DNA of 64,000 bases, taken from Mytilus trossulus. Its lineage: Eukaryota; Mollusca; Bivalvia; Mytilida; Mytilidae. The stretch covers positions 68,198,682-68,262,681 of the forward strand of contig NC_086386.1 of assembly GCF_036588685.1 (NCBI RefSeq), in the 5' to 3' direction. Within the stretch, counting starts at the first letter, position 1; the number at the start of each line of letters is the position of its first letter. The notes under the pieces are model-generated. The model did not search any database. It was not told the DNA's origin and was given only the letters and a program-made list of their open reading frames with translations. Shown piece by piece: positions 53,401 to 61,323 of this stretch. The position numbers and the translations under genes were made by a program.

Positions 53401-56400
53401 AATGAAAAGTTGATCTTTTCACCATTATATAACTTGTCCAAGATATTGCTGATATTTACCCCTATAGTGTACCTGTGAGAGCCCCAACAAGACCAGACTG
53501 TTTCCGGTCTGCAAATGATTTACTCACCAATCAGGGACTGTTTTCCAGTCTGTGAATATTCCTCCAGTTACTTGTGCACCACACTCTATCAGATGTCCTG
53601 CCAAACTGTAAGATTCAAATGTTGATTTTTTTATTGAAGTGTAGTCAGCAATTCATACTGACATCATATAATGATATAATGCCATTGTCAAATTTCTGAT
53701 AACAAATAATATACTAGTTCTTAAACTTCAGTTGTAACTCTCTCTGGTAGAGTTGACCTCAGATTTGCTCTTCTAGTCTTTTTTTTCATGCTTCAAAATG
53801 TTTTATGCAGCTGACCTTGTAAACTATGGAGGATGACTTAGGACTAAGTGGTTATTTGTTCCTAGAAGCTAATTTATAGGAATCACCAGCCTGTCAACTA
53901 GATTGTGAGTTTGTGATGTCCCAGTGTACAGTCCTAAATTCATGGGAGCTGTCCATTGTTATTTTGTGATATATATCTTGTAACTTACTATTATATTATT
54001 TATCTATTGATTTCTCTGTTCTGATTGTTCTTGTTTATATTTGTATTGCATTCCTGTCCTGTCATGAAATTTTTTCATAGACTTTTCAAACATTGCCATA
54101 AGAGTGAAAGGTTTGGCTAGCAATCAAGCCAGGTTTAACCCACAATTTGTTCTTAAAATGTCCTGTACCAAGTCAGGAATATTGCAGTTGTTAACAAATA
54201 GTATAATTGTTTTACTGTATATTCAGAAATTATTGCGAGGTTTTTATTAGTGTGATAAACTCACTTTTTGAAATATTTATATGAATTTAACAGGATTTTT
54301 CTCAAATTGTAAAACTTAAAATTGCATATGGGTCTAAAATGACAAAATCGCAAAAATAAATGCACACAATAATTTCTAAATTTACAACATATAGAAATAC
54401 AAACCTGCCAGCAGCTAAGTGGTCAAAATCATTCATATTCCATTGGAACTGTAAAAAACAAGTAAACAGTTACAGTATCTTGTGAGAATCCTTTCATCTT
54501 CTCAGAGGTGCAAATTTTCATAGCAATTCTGTATTTGAAACATTACCATCATCAATTGAGATTTAATAGCTACAATGTATTAATGATACCTAGCTTGGCT
54601 ATTGGTAGTCAGGATTTGACAGTTAAAAATCCAGTTTTTCAGGAGAAAAGAAACAAAGCAGGCAAAACTGATTTTTGCAACCATCATATCACCAAATCAC
54701 AGTATAAATTTAAATCTAAAGTGTTGATGGCACATATGTGGAAGTCTCTTGTTCACATTTGTATACTTTGAAAATATTGTGGACTCTAGTGATTTGGAAT
54801 TTGATTTATATTCAGATTTGTATTTTGTAGAAGAACAATGTTGAACTCTAAATTTATATCTTGTAGTTTGGTTTTTATGACATTTAAATGATCTCCTTAC
54901 ATACAAAAAATATTTCAACAACACTAAATAGTATACGTTAGCCCATAAAAATATCTAGCAACAGTGCATCAAAGGATAGCGAAGAGAGACTATCAAAGTA
55001 TGTGATCACCTTACATTGTGCAGCAAAGGTCCAAGAACTAAAGCACTGTCCACACATCTGCCAGTGATAACAATATCGGCACCAAGGTCCAGAGCTCTAG
55101 CTATTGGTCCAGCTCTTCATAAACAGAAATGGTAATTTATATATTAGTAAACATGTAAGAGGCACAGTTCTATTTTTTGCTTTTTAAAAATAAGCAGATG
55201 TGGTAAACTTATTTTCGCAGCTATTTTATTTCTCGATATTCTTATTTACTTGAAGGAAAGATCTTAGTTTTATATGTTCGCGACAATTAATATTCACGTT
55301 ATTTTTCTACTCGTGAAAGTCGCAAAAATAAATCGTTCGCGAAAATAAGTTGGTTTACAGTAGTTGCCAATGAGAAACTATACAACAGATACTAAATGAT
55401 GTAGCAGATGTCTACAGTCTTCAACAATGAGTAAAACATGTTCATTGCTAACAATATGATAGGTGTTGCCTCTTAGCTTTAATTTCGTCTTGAGATAACA
55501 TCATTAATAAGACTAGGGTGATAACATACCTAAACCACAACTTTAATGCTCAGGGAACCAGTAAATATGGGTCAAAATGCTAATTTGACACAGATATTAC
55601 TCAGTTCACTTCATAATCAACTTGCATACTAAGTGTCAAGATGATGTGACCACAAACTATAATTCATTAACAGAGAAAAGATCACTGGCAACAGCAAATG
55701 AAACCTGTGGACCTCTGAGAGAGTGAGACAGTCACTAAATTCATAATCAGGGACTTTTTCTTGGAGTATGTTTAACCTTGATAAAATGGTGATTGTTGGT
55801 GATATGAATGTTTGATTGGTGGGTAGTAAAGAAGATAAAATAATTTCTGGAAACTATGGATTTCAGCTATGTCTGCCATGTTTTTTCTTTTATTTGTGTT
55901 TTAAGCAATAATCAGGTTGTTTAATTTCTCTTTTAAATTGTTTCACATTTTGTAATGCAGACCCTTTATTCCTTAGTTAAAAATATGGATTTTACTCATT
56001 GCTTAAGGCTGTAATGTGACAGTGAGTGACCCTTTATTAGCTAAATCCTTTGGTCTCTGATGGAAAGTTGTCTCATTAGCAATCATTTATAACACTCCTC
56101 CTTTGTTGTACTTATTTTCACATTTAAAGAGAAAACATTCAATTTATTTCAACAACTTACCCTAAATAAGCATTCATACTGTGTAAGACAACTTACCCTT
56201 AATAAGCATTCATACTGTGTTAGACAACTTACCCTAAATAAGCATTCATGCTGTGTTAGACAACTTACCCTAAATAAGCATTCATGCTGTGTTAGACAAC
56301 TTACCCTAAATAAGCATTCATGCTGTGTTAGACAACTTACCCTAAATAAGCATTCATACTGTGTTAGACAACTTACCCTAAATAAGCATTCATGCTGTGT

Positions 56401-59400
56401 TAGACAACTTACCCTAAATGTGTTAGACAACTTACCCTAAATAAGCATTCATACTGTGTTAGACAACTTACCCTAAATAAGCATTCATACTGTGTACAGT
56501 CTTAGGAAATTGATCACCAGAATCCATATCAGTTATTGAACTGTTCATCAATTCTTTGCTCTGAAATAAGCAATAAATACTAAACAAAGGAAAAATGAAA
56601 AAGCATACTTAATAATTTACTGTATTAACTTTTAAAGTCTTGCTTCATATGCTAATATTTCTGCAGAATTGTTTATGACATTATCATAATAAAGCAAAAG
56701 TTTGCAGATTTTTTTTATTGTCACAAATCTTCATATAAAATATTCTCTCCTGAATAGTTATGTATATAGCAAAAAAATCAACATTAGCCTTTAATTTTAA
56801 GTGTATCTTGTTGTCATTATGAAACAGTATTAAAACGGTTTTTTTCCTAAGTTCTAAAACCTACTTTCTTACAAACAATTCGTTTATCACTTACATGACT
56901 AGCTACATAATTCATACATCTAACCTGTGTTATACCTTAGGCATTAAGTCATCACCAGTAACAACAGCAATATTCATCTCCACACCAACAGAAGCACAAA
57001 TCTGTTTTAATGCATCAGCACAGGCCTGTGGATTTACACCTCCTGCATTACTTATAACTTTTATACCTATAATAGGAAGAATATATAATACTGTAAAAAA
57101 ATCATCGAAGAGACTAGAGAGGGGATAGGACCTTTATCGGGACTCCGGGATTGGGTGTTTTTAAGCTCGGGATTTTGGGATTGACCCCTACGGGATCCGG
57201 GAATTCTTTTATAAAATTTCGGGACCTCAGGATTTTGTGTTTTCAAGACCAGGATTTTCGGGATTTCATGTTTTTTAGCTCGGGAATTCGGGATTAGGAC
57301 CCCTCCTACCCTCCCTCATACTAGGATTATTTTTTAGAGCCAAATGCATATTTAGTCTGAATACATGTAGGTACTCATCAGTGTTGCTCCATTTGCAAAT
57401 TCAATTCAATCACTAAATTTATATGTAAACCATTTAATTTTTTAGGCAGGTTGTATTTTTGCCAATTTCAGGCAGAGTCTGAATGCAAAAGTAAACTGTG
57501 GTATATGTCTCACCTTTTTGTTACGTTGATTGTAAAATGCAAATGTAAAAATTAAAATAGCAATACTCTAACGTGCAAGTTATGCAAAAAATTCAAAGTC
57601 AATGAACCACAGCTGAAGGTACAGCTGGCCAAAAAATGTTATTGGCAATGAAATGACAGTCAATCATTTATTTGTTATATATCAAACAAAAATGTGTCCA
57701 AAGTACACAGATGCCCCACTCGCACTATAATTTTCCGTGTTCAATGGACTGTGAAATTGGGTAAATAATCTAATTTGGAATTAAAATTAGAAAGATCATA
57801 TCATAAGCAACAAGTGTACTAAGTTTCAAGTTAATTGGACTTCAGCTTCATCAAAAAACTACCTTGACCAAAAACTTTAACCTGAAACGGGACAGACGGA
57901 TGAAAAAACGAACAGACGGATTGACAGACGGACGGACATAAGGAGGGATGAAAGGACGCACAGACCAGAAAACATAATGCCACTCTACTATCGTTGGTGG
58001 GGCATAAAAATACCTTTAGACTTGATATCTTTGATGAATGGTGCCATACAAATCTGTACAAAATCAGGTGCATACCCTAAATTCTACAATAAAAATCATT
58101 TGTATTGAATTACTTTATCAATTTGTGTAATATGCTGTTTATGTAATAATGTTGCAATTGGTGATCCAAATGAAAAATCTAACACTTAACTGTCAATCTG
58201 CTATACAATTTGGAAGCCATCCCTGTATTTCTTAACTATTAATTGGTGGGTTTTACATGAAATATTAAGGTAAGTCAATGTTATCATTCTATAATTAGTT
58301 ATCAAAGGTACCAGGATTATAATTTAGTACGCCAGACGCGGGTTTTGTCTACATAAGACTCATCAGCGACACTCATATCAAAATATTGTATAACATATAT
58401 ATAACAAAACATTGAATGTCACTTAAATTTCTTTGCAGTTATGTGGGATGGCTGGTTTCATTAAAATCATTTTGAAGACATAACATATAGCCATCTTCAT
58501 GACTTCAATCAACTCAATTATTCAATGTGAAGAAAAGCAATGGATTAATGTCTGATAAAACAACTGGAATAAACATAAAACTATAATATCTCTAAGACTA
58601 ATATAATAGTGTCTTGAGTTTTCCATCATGACCATGTGATTCTTTATTTTAAATGTCATAAATGAAAGATGATAAGTAACAGTGCTCAGTGACTTTTAAA
58701 CTTGATCTTTAAATGACATGTAAATAAATCTACTTACAGGATACTTATGTTTAGCTGAAATTAACAGAGACATTGTGATCTCTGACAGGTAATCAAACAC
58801 CAGGTAATCTAACTTGGTACCATAGATCAATTGAGGAGCTAAAATATATAATTATAAATTAGAGATAATCTAACTTTGTACCATAGATCAATTGAGGAGC
58901 TAAAATATATAAATATAAATTATAGAAAATCTAACTTTGTACCATAGATCAATTGAGGAGCTAAAAAAATTAATATAAATTAAAGAAAGTCTAACTTTGT
59001 ACCATAGATCAATTGAGGAGCTAAAATACATAACATAAACATTAAAATTATAGAAAGTCATATTTGTACCATAGATCAATTGAGGAGCTAAAAAATATAA
59101 AATTACATAAAGAAAGTATAACTTTGTACCTTAATATAAATCAATAAAATTAACGGTACCAATTTTCTTGCACCAGATGCGCATTTCAACAATACATGTC
59201 TCTTCAGTGATGCTTGTGGCCAAAATATTTGAAATCCAAAGCTTATAATATAAAAGATGAAGAGCTGTATAATCCAAAAGGTCCAAAAGGTATAGCCAAA
59301 TCCGAAAAGGAATCAGAGCTTTGCATGAGGGAGATACATTCCTTAATTTATAATAATTTCTAATATTTTGTTACAATTGAGGTGCTAATTTTTTTTACAA

Positions 59401-60524
59401 ACTATAGACAGTGATAAAAAGTCTAACTTTGTACCATAGATAAATTGAGGAGCTAAAAAACACAAATTAATCTTATAAATAAATAAATAAATTAACAAAA
59501 TTTAAACAAGCAGATAAGCAGGGATAACATTTTATTCTCAGGCAAAATGGGGTGTCAATACAAGCAGATTTTTTTTTATGGATTCAAACGATAGGTGAAA
59601 GATACCGAAGGGATATTCAAAGTCACAAAATATATTTAAAATGGCAAAAAAAGAAAAAGACAAAAAAAGACATGAAAAACAACAGTATACAAAACACTAA
59701 AGACTGAGTAACAAAATCCCACCTCAGATTGGTACAAGGAAATAAAACAATTAAAAAATTTCTACATGGAATTCAAATATAACAGACATGACAGAGTAAG
59801 ACAAGAAAAGCACTAAAATAAGGGTAGTCAAAGTTGCTGAAATGTAGTTCAAAGCCAATTTCAACTACAGTAGTAAATGAAAAATGTATTTCCAGACTTA
59901 AGTATTAATCAGTACACACTGAATAGATTTAGTGTAAACATTCATAAACTCGTAAGGAACACATCACCATAATCATATGACAATCACATACACCTTATCG
60001 CTATTTGTCCGCCATTACTGAATATCACACAGGTTCCCATAAAATTCTGACATCATAAAACAAAATATCTAACCCCACAATGGAAAAGTGATTGTTGTAT
60101 GCGTCAAAAGGTCAAGCGGCTGGGTCAGCCGGCCGAGTAGGCTAATAGGGATATTAAAGGTGTATTGTAATTATTTTGTCCCAGTTTGTCAATTAAAAAT
60201 CTTGAAATTTCAATCTTGTTTTACTTTTATCTTTAACTATATTTCTATATTGTCTTACTGTTTGCTTAGGGGGGTCATAAATTATGATTAATTTTTAAAG
60301 TAATACTTGGGGCGATTTTGTGGGACGAATTGACCTAATGCAACCTTTGAACTCTTACCAGCCACAGCTGTATCCCCCCAAAAACCGCAGGCACATCCTA
60401 TTCTGACTGTTTTGCCCTGCAGTATTTGGGAGGAAAATCTTAAGTGTGTTACTCGTATTTTTTGTGGTGCAATAAACTTTGAAATGACACCCGAAATTCT
60501 CCTGAGGTGCCTGAACCCAGTCAT
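44348..60524 (-). CDS. AtuA-like (DUF1446) protein, 19 exons, 643 aa, complete
   Basis: Member of the acyclic terpene utilisation AtuA family. In Pseudomonas, atuA belongs to the citronellol/geraniol catabolic cluster, but its exact reaction is unsettled and the animal role is unknown. Coding exons, 5' to 3': 60524-60359, 58838-58738, 58083-58014, 57066-56936, 56560-56472, 55114-55015, 54448-54405, 53605-53528, 53030-52834, 51756-51689, 49261-49155, 48597-48492, 48189-48090, 47728-47689, 46855-46804, 46379-46190, 45989-45872, 45097-45007, 44431-44348. Lengths sum to 1932 nt, every intron is GT-AG and every phase closes. Residues 1-40 are Arg/Lys-rich, suggesting a mitochondrial presequence. 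The main domain follows (about 45-480), with family hallmarks such as [21 protein letters not shown] and [14 protein letters not shown]. The C-terminal domain (about 528-643) carries YTRSGDKGN and a GGGG loop. The ATG at 60524 is the first Met after an in-frame upstream TGA. Oddity: four exons have junction-spanning tandem repeats. The family call is recalled similarity; the gene model is strong. Confidence 0.93.
44690..44875 (+). repeat. Dispersed repeat, 3' flank of AtuA-like exon 18 intron
   Basis: GGGGCCTTTTATAGCCGACT, TCATTGTTAAAGGCC and GTTGTCTCATTGGCAATCAT. Diverged copies at 55920-56105, 49290-49380 and 12080-12170. Confidence 0.65.
45007..45097 (-). CDS. AtuA-like exon 18, GGGG loop (residues 586-616)
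   Basis: It encodes [19 protein letters not shown] and [12 protein letters not shown], matching the family's NFVL..xLGGGGxxSLRxDPQ block. Acceptor ACTTGGTAG, donor GTAATT. Confidence 0.94.
45170..45400 (+). repeat. Solo tail of the RT element with internal duplication
   Basis: Tail start GAGATCACCCCTAGTTTTTG and the block containing AAGCCATGG.GTTGTCAG, which occurs twice in tandem about 60 bp apart (45290 and 45350). It lies in AtuA intron 17, antisense to the gene. Confidence 0.75.
45872..45989 (-). CDS. AtuA-like exon 17 (residues 547-586)
   Basis: It encodes [19 protein letters not shown] and a segment ending NASVQR across the splice. Acceptor TGTTTTAG, donor GTCAGT. Confidence 0.92.
46108..46201 (-). 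repeat. 30-bp tandem copies of exon 16 donor junction (3 copies)
   Basis: The gene-strand sequence ATGTGTAATATAG|GTAAT occurs three times at ~30-bp spacing. The first, at 46190, is the true donor of exon 16; the other two lie in the intron. The spacer sequence AAGATACAAAT is also repeated. Confidence 0.88.
46190..46379 (-). CDS. AtuA-like exon 16, start of C-terminal domain (residues 484-547)
   Basis: It encodes a low-similarity linker ([19 protein letters not shown] and on) and then [19 protein letters not shown], the start of the small C-terminal domain. Donor is ATATAG|GTAATA. The last ~21 nt and the donor are repeated twice more downstream (46108-46189). Confidence 0.93.
46804..46855 (-). 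CDS. AtuA-like exon 15, 52 nt (residues 466-483)
   Basis: Acceptor CTTTCACAG. It encodes [17 protein letters not shown]. Donor is GTATGC. Confidence 0.91.
47689..47728 (-). CDS. AtuA-like exon 14, 40 nt (residues 453-466)
   Basis: It encodes [12 protein letters not shown] and the first two bases of a Val codon. Acceptor ATCATAG, donor GTAAGTTA. Joining to exon 15 gives [15 protein letters not shown]. Confidence 0.9.
48090..48189 (-). CDS. AtuA-like exon 13 (residues 420-453)
   Basis: Acceptor CCTTTTAG. It encodes [18 protein letters not shown] and [13 protein letters not shown], the REVxLxxAVxH...E(I/V)AP block of the family. Donor is GTAGGT. Confidence 0.92.
48492..48597 (-). CDS. AtuA-like exon 12 (residues 384-419)
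   Basis: Acceptor TTTCTAG. It encodes [19 protein letters not shown] and [16 protein letters not shown]. Donor is GTAAAT. Phase is 2 in, 0 out. Confidence 0.92.
48775..49095 (+). repeat. Dispersed repeat in AtuA intron 11 (copy 1 of 2)
   Basis: Shares blocks with 57680-58011 in the same order and orientation: AATGTGTCCA.AGTACAC, GATGCCCCA.TCGCACTAT, AAGTTTCAAGTT.ATTGGAC, CAGACGGACGGA and CACAGACCAGAAAACATAAT. It is a short non-coding retroelement-like family; both copies sit in introns of the AtuA-like gene. Confidence 0.8.
49155..49261 (-). CDS. AtuA-like exon 11 (residues 349-384)
   Basis: Acceptor TTATTTTCAG, then [19 protein letters not shown] and a Lys/Glu-rich helix ending QIIKR across the splice. 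Donor is GTGAAG. Confidence 0.93.
49598..49613. repeat. Poly-C run of 16 in AtuA-like intron 10
   Basis: Sixteen consecutive C on the plus strand give a G16 run in the transcript of the minus-strand gene. Length is likely variable between individuals or reads. Confidence 0.9.
49690..49895 (+). repeat. Repeat family C copy abutting the exon 10 array
   Basis: Full-length copy ending TGGTATCTATGATGAGTTTA exactly where the minisatellite's left-most unit begins, so it marks the array's distal boundary. Confidence 0.8.
49896..51739 (-). repeat. Minisatellite of exon 10 donor junction, ~32 copies of 56/60 bp
   Basis: Each unit contains, on the gene strand, the last ~46 nt of exon 10 ([15 protein letters not shown]) followed by a GTAAGG donor and a few intron bases. 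Two length classes differ by GTGT: 60 bp (CACTGTGTGCC on the plus strand) and 56 bp (CACTGCC). Between about 50925 and 51395 the two alternate strictly, giving a 116-bp higher-order unit. Rare marker variants (CTCATGTT for CTCCTGTT; TTGTACTG for TTATACTG) recur in blocks, showing multi-unit duplications. The right-hand end is the real exon 10. The left end abuts an unrelated dispersed repeat. I counted 32 cores including the exon. Confidence 0.95.
51689..51756 (-). CDS. AtuA-like exon 10 at head of the donor array (residues 326-348)
   Basis: It follows TTTGATAG and encodes [19 protein letters not shown] and QYK, then donor GTAAGG. GxxGxPPTxxYK followed by ATYADGY in exon 11 is the family order. 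Only this copy has the unique 5' part (VTDEAA), so it is the parental exon. About 31 further copies of its 3' end lie downstream in the intron. Confidence 0.93.
52834..53030 (-). CDS. AtuA-like exon 9, largest exon (residues 260-325)
   Basis: It encodes [34 protein letters not shown] and [18 protein letters not shown], ending LDEIN. Acceptor is ATAACAG and donor T|GTAAGTT. The open frame runs on past the donor but loses family similarity there. Confidence 0.95.
53528..53605 (-). CDS. AtuA-like exon 8, [14 protein letters not shown] motif (residues 234-260)
   Basis: It encodes [15 protein letters not shown] followed by [11 protein letters not shown] across the splice. It is the most diagnostic family block in the gene. 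Donor is GTGAGTAAA. Confidence 0.96.
54060..54200 (+). repeat. Repeat family A copy, AtuA intron 7
   Basis: CAGGTTTAACCCACAATTTG and CCTGTACCAAGTCAGGAATA; shortened. Confidence 0.7.
54405..54448 (-). CDS. AtuA-like exon 7, 44-nt microexon-sized (residues 220-234)
   Basis: Encodes [14 protein letters not shown] and two bases of the next codon. Acceptor is TTTTTTACAG and donor GTTTGT. It links exactly in phase to exon 8 to give the family string LAAGSLAGH. Confidence 0.92.
55015..55114 (-). CDS. AtuA-like exon 6, TGRCVDSAL motif (residues 186-219)
   Basis: The acceptor is TATGAAG|AGC and the exon encodes [18 protein letters not shown], then [15 protein letters not shown]. The block is highly characteristic of the family. 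Donor is AAT|GTAAGG. Confidence 0.95.
56153..56496 (-). repeat. 36-bp tandem array of exon 5 donor junction, ~9 copies
   Basis: The unit comprises the last ~24 nt of exon 5 (MNAYLG) plus the GGGTAAGTTG donor and about 7 intron bases. The rightmost copy is the true exon end. One copy is shortened (56410-56425 region). In the exon frame each unit reads TTA GGG TAA, so using any donor beyond the first would add an immediate stop. A different frame is open throughout by chance of unit length. Confidence 0.93.
56472..56560 (-). CDS. AtuA-like exon 5 (residues 157-186)
   Basis: It runs from acceptor TTATTTCAG to TTTAGG|GTAAGTTG and encodes a segment ending [10 protein letters not shown]. The last ~24 nt and the donor form the unit of the 36-bp array that continues leftward to about 56153. 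The homology argument and exon 6 phase choose the copy at 56472 as the true exon end. Confidence 0.93.
56936..57066 (-). CDS. AtuA-like exon 4, NAGGVNP motif (residues 113-156)
   Basis: The exon follows CTATTATAG and encodes [19 protein letters not shown] and then a stretch ending GDDLMPK. NAGGVNPxAC is one of the best conserved blocks of the family. Donor is GTATAA. Confidence 0.95.
57130..57305. repeat. Degenerate CGGGATT-type repeat in AtuA intron 3
   Basis: About ten variants of CGGGATTT / CGGGAATTC are scattered over 170 bp, with GGGATCCGGGAATTC inside. The GC-rich, partly palindromic block stands out from its AT-rich surroundings. No coding frame is evident. Confidence 0.7.
57680..58011 (+). 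repeat. Dispersed repeat in AtuA intron 3 (copy 2 of 2)
   Basis: Second copy of the family at 48775-49095, ending GGTGGGGCATAAAAA two bases from the exon 3 donor. The insertion therefore abuts the 3' boundary of exon 3. Confidence 0.8.
58014..58083 (-). CDS. AtuA-like exon 3 (residues 90-112)
   Basis: The acceptor is TATTGTAG. The exon encodes [19 protein letters not shown] and a short tail, matching the family block before the NAGGVNP motif. Donor is GTATTT. Phase runs 0 in, 1 out. Confidence 0.92.
58738..58838 (-). CDS. AtuA-like exon 2 (residues 56-89)
   Basis: The exon follows TTTTAG and encodes [17 protein letters not shown] and on to KHKYP, ending at donor GTAAGTAG. Its first ~35 nt plus the acceptor are duplicated several times just upstream in intron 1 (58866-59110). 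Confidence 0.93.
58798..59125 (-). repeat. ~62-bp tandem array of exon 2 acceptor junction, 5 copies plus fragment
   Basis: Exon 2's acceptor (TTTTAG) and first ~35 nt ([11 protein letters not shown]) recur at about 58866, 58928, 58990 and 59055, with a fragment near 59115. Each copy offers an AG acceptor followed by the same exon start. The duplicates read GTACAAAG where the true exon reads GTACCAAG. A further separate copy lies at 59415-59458. Confidence 0.9.
59415..59458 (-). repeat. Detached copy of the exon 2 acceptor junction
   Basis: It holds the same acceptor plus exon-start unit as the main array (one change, GATAAATTGAGG for GATCAATTGAGG), about 300 bp further into intron 1. A dispersed bivalve-type repeat (59150-59400) separates it from the array and was probably inserted into it. 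Confidence 0.8.
59590..59730 (-). repeat. Decayed tail of the RT element, AtuA intron 1
   Basis: GAAAGATACCGAAGGGATA, then a Lys-like A-rich stretch and ACAACAGTATACAAAACAC match the reverse complement of the tail with heavy decay. Confidence 0.5.
60359..60524 (-). CDS. AtuA-like exon 1: presequence and domain start (residues 1-55)
   Basis: It starts at the ATG 60524-60522 in context AACATGA. About 40 residues rich in Arg and Lys with no acidic residue lead into the first conserved block, [16 protein letters not shown]. The exon ends GTGGCTG before donor GTAAGAG, with one base of the next codon left over. Confidence 0.9.
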
Positions 60525-60750
60525 GTTTGTTTTTGTATTGGCCCCCAAACCGGAAGTGGTTCATTTTTTCGTCAACGCATGCTCTGTACATCACATGATT
60601 AATTTATACATCAACTTGTCAATATGGACGACAGCTCAGACGTCAAAACAGAATTATTTCCTTTTGATCAAATCCCATACGTATAAACAAAATGTAGCTT
60701 CTTTTAGCAAACTCAATTATATATTTCGTAGCTGATTGAAAATTTTAAAG
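60525..60750. promoter_or_regulatory. Divergent intergenic promoter region, AtuA-like / JIP
   Basis: The two start codons face away from each other with 226 bp between them, so both 5' UTRs and core promoters must lie here or overlap the first exons. I see an ETS-type CCGGAAGT at 60550-60557, a CRE-like GACGTCA at 60639-60645 and no well placed TATA box. ETS plus CRE-like sites without TATA are common in bidirectional housekeeping promoters; that it works this way here is inference. Confidence 0.55.
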
Positions 60751-61047
60751 ATGGCTGAGATAGCCGAAACGGTGTATGGAACAAACGAGGAGGGCCATGT
60801 CATGTCAGAAAAGGTTTCAGCGCTTGCCACGAATGTTTACAAAGAATTTGAAAGGATGATTAAAAAGTACGACGAAGATGTAGTCAAAGAGTTAATGCCA
60901 TTAACAGTCGGTCTTCTAGAAGGTTTGGATCAGGCTCTGCAAGATAAACAAGAATCAGATGTAGAATTGGAACTTTTGAGAGATGATAATGAGCAGTTGT
61001 TGACACAGTATGAAAGGGAAAAACAGCTGCGAAAAGTGGCAGACCAG
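60751..61047 (+). CDS. SPAG9/MAPK8IP3: JIP3/JIP4 scaffold protein, first coding exon (partial gene)
   Basis: Ninety-nine codons from ATG 60751 (context AAAGATGG) to AGACCAG|GTATTC, phase 0. The product is the N-terminal RH1 region of JNK-interacting protein 3/4 (Sunday driver, UNC-16). This family of cytoplasmic scaffolds links kinesin-1, dynein-dynactin and JNK pathway kinases to vesicle cargo. Recognisable strings are [27 protein letters not shown] and [19 protein letters not shown], nearly identical in order and spacing to vertebrate JIP3/JIP4; the last begins the long coiled coil. The frame stops soon after the donor, as expected for an intron. No second exon was found before 64000, so intron 1 is at least 2.9 kb and hosts an antisense LTR element. 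Whether it is JIP3 or JIP4 cannot be decided, since invertebrates usually have one ancestral gene. Confidence 0.95.
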
Positions 61048-61134
61048 GTATTCACATAAGACGTCAAAAGTTTCATTGTCGAGTAACATAACATCAGATT
61101 TATGAGCATCAAGGAATTAATCATAATCCTCTAA

Positions 61135-61266
61135 GACTTATCTCGAGATAGCTTCGGAACCGTAACTCTAAAGTCATGGTCATTTTTTTGGTGGACCTAT
61201 GGTCTGCAAATAGTAAATAATAACAAGGACCTAAGAGCTACGGTTCCGCAGCTAATCTAGAGAATG
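61135..61266. repeat. Imperfect inverted repeat in JIP intron 1
   Basis: TCTCGAGATAGCTTCGGAAC near 61141 faces a reverse-complement-like arm ending CTAATCTAGAGA near 61263, with about 65 bp between. It may be a small hairpin element; boundaries are unclear. Confidence 0.5.
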
Positions 61267-61323
61267 ACTATTAATATTAAATCACTGAAATTCTCTAAAC
61301 ATGTGACAATCCACAGGCACTTG

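Noticed and set aside
56149-56430. 93-codon repetitive frame ([11 protein letters not shown])
   Set aside because: Different frame from exon 5 across an intronic array; it exists because 36 is a multiple of 3.
60288-60594. Overlapping second minus frame (60355-60594) over AtuA exon 1
   Set aside because: The other frame carries the family block [16 protein letters not shown] and splices in phase; this one does neither.
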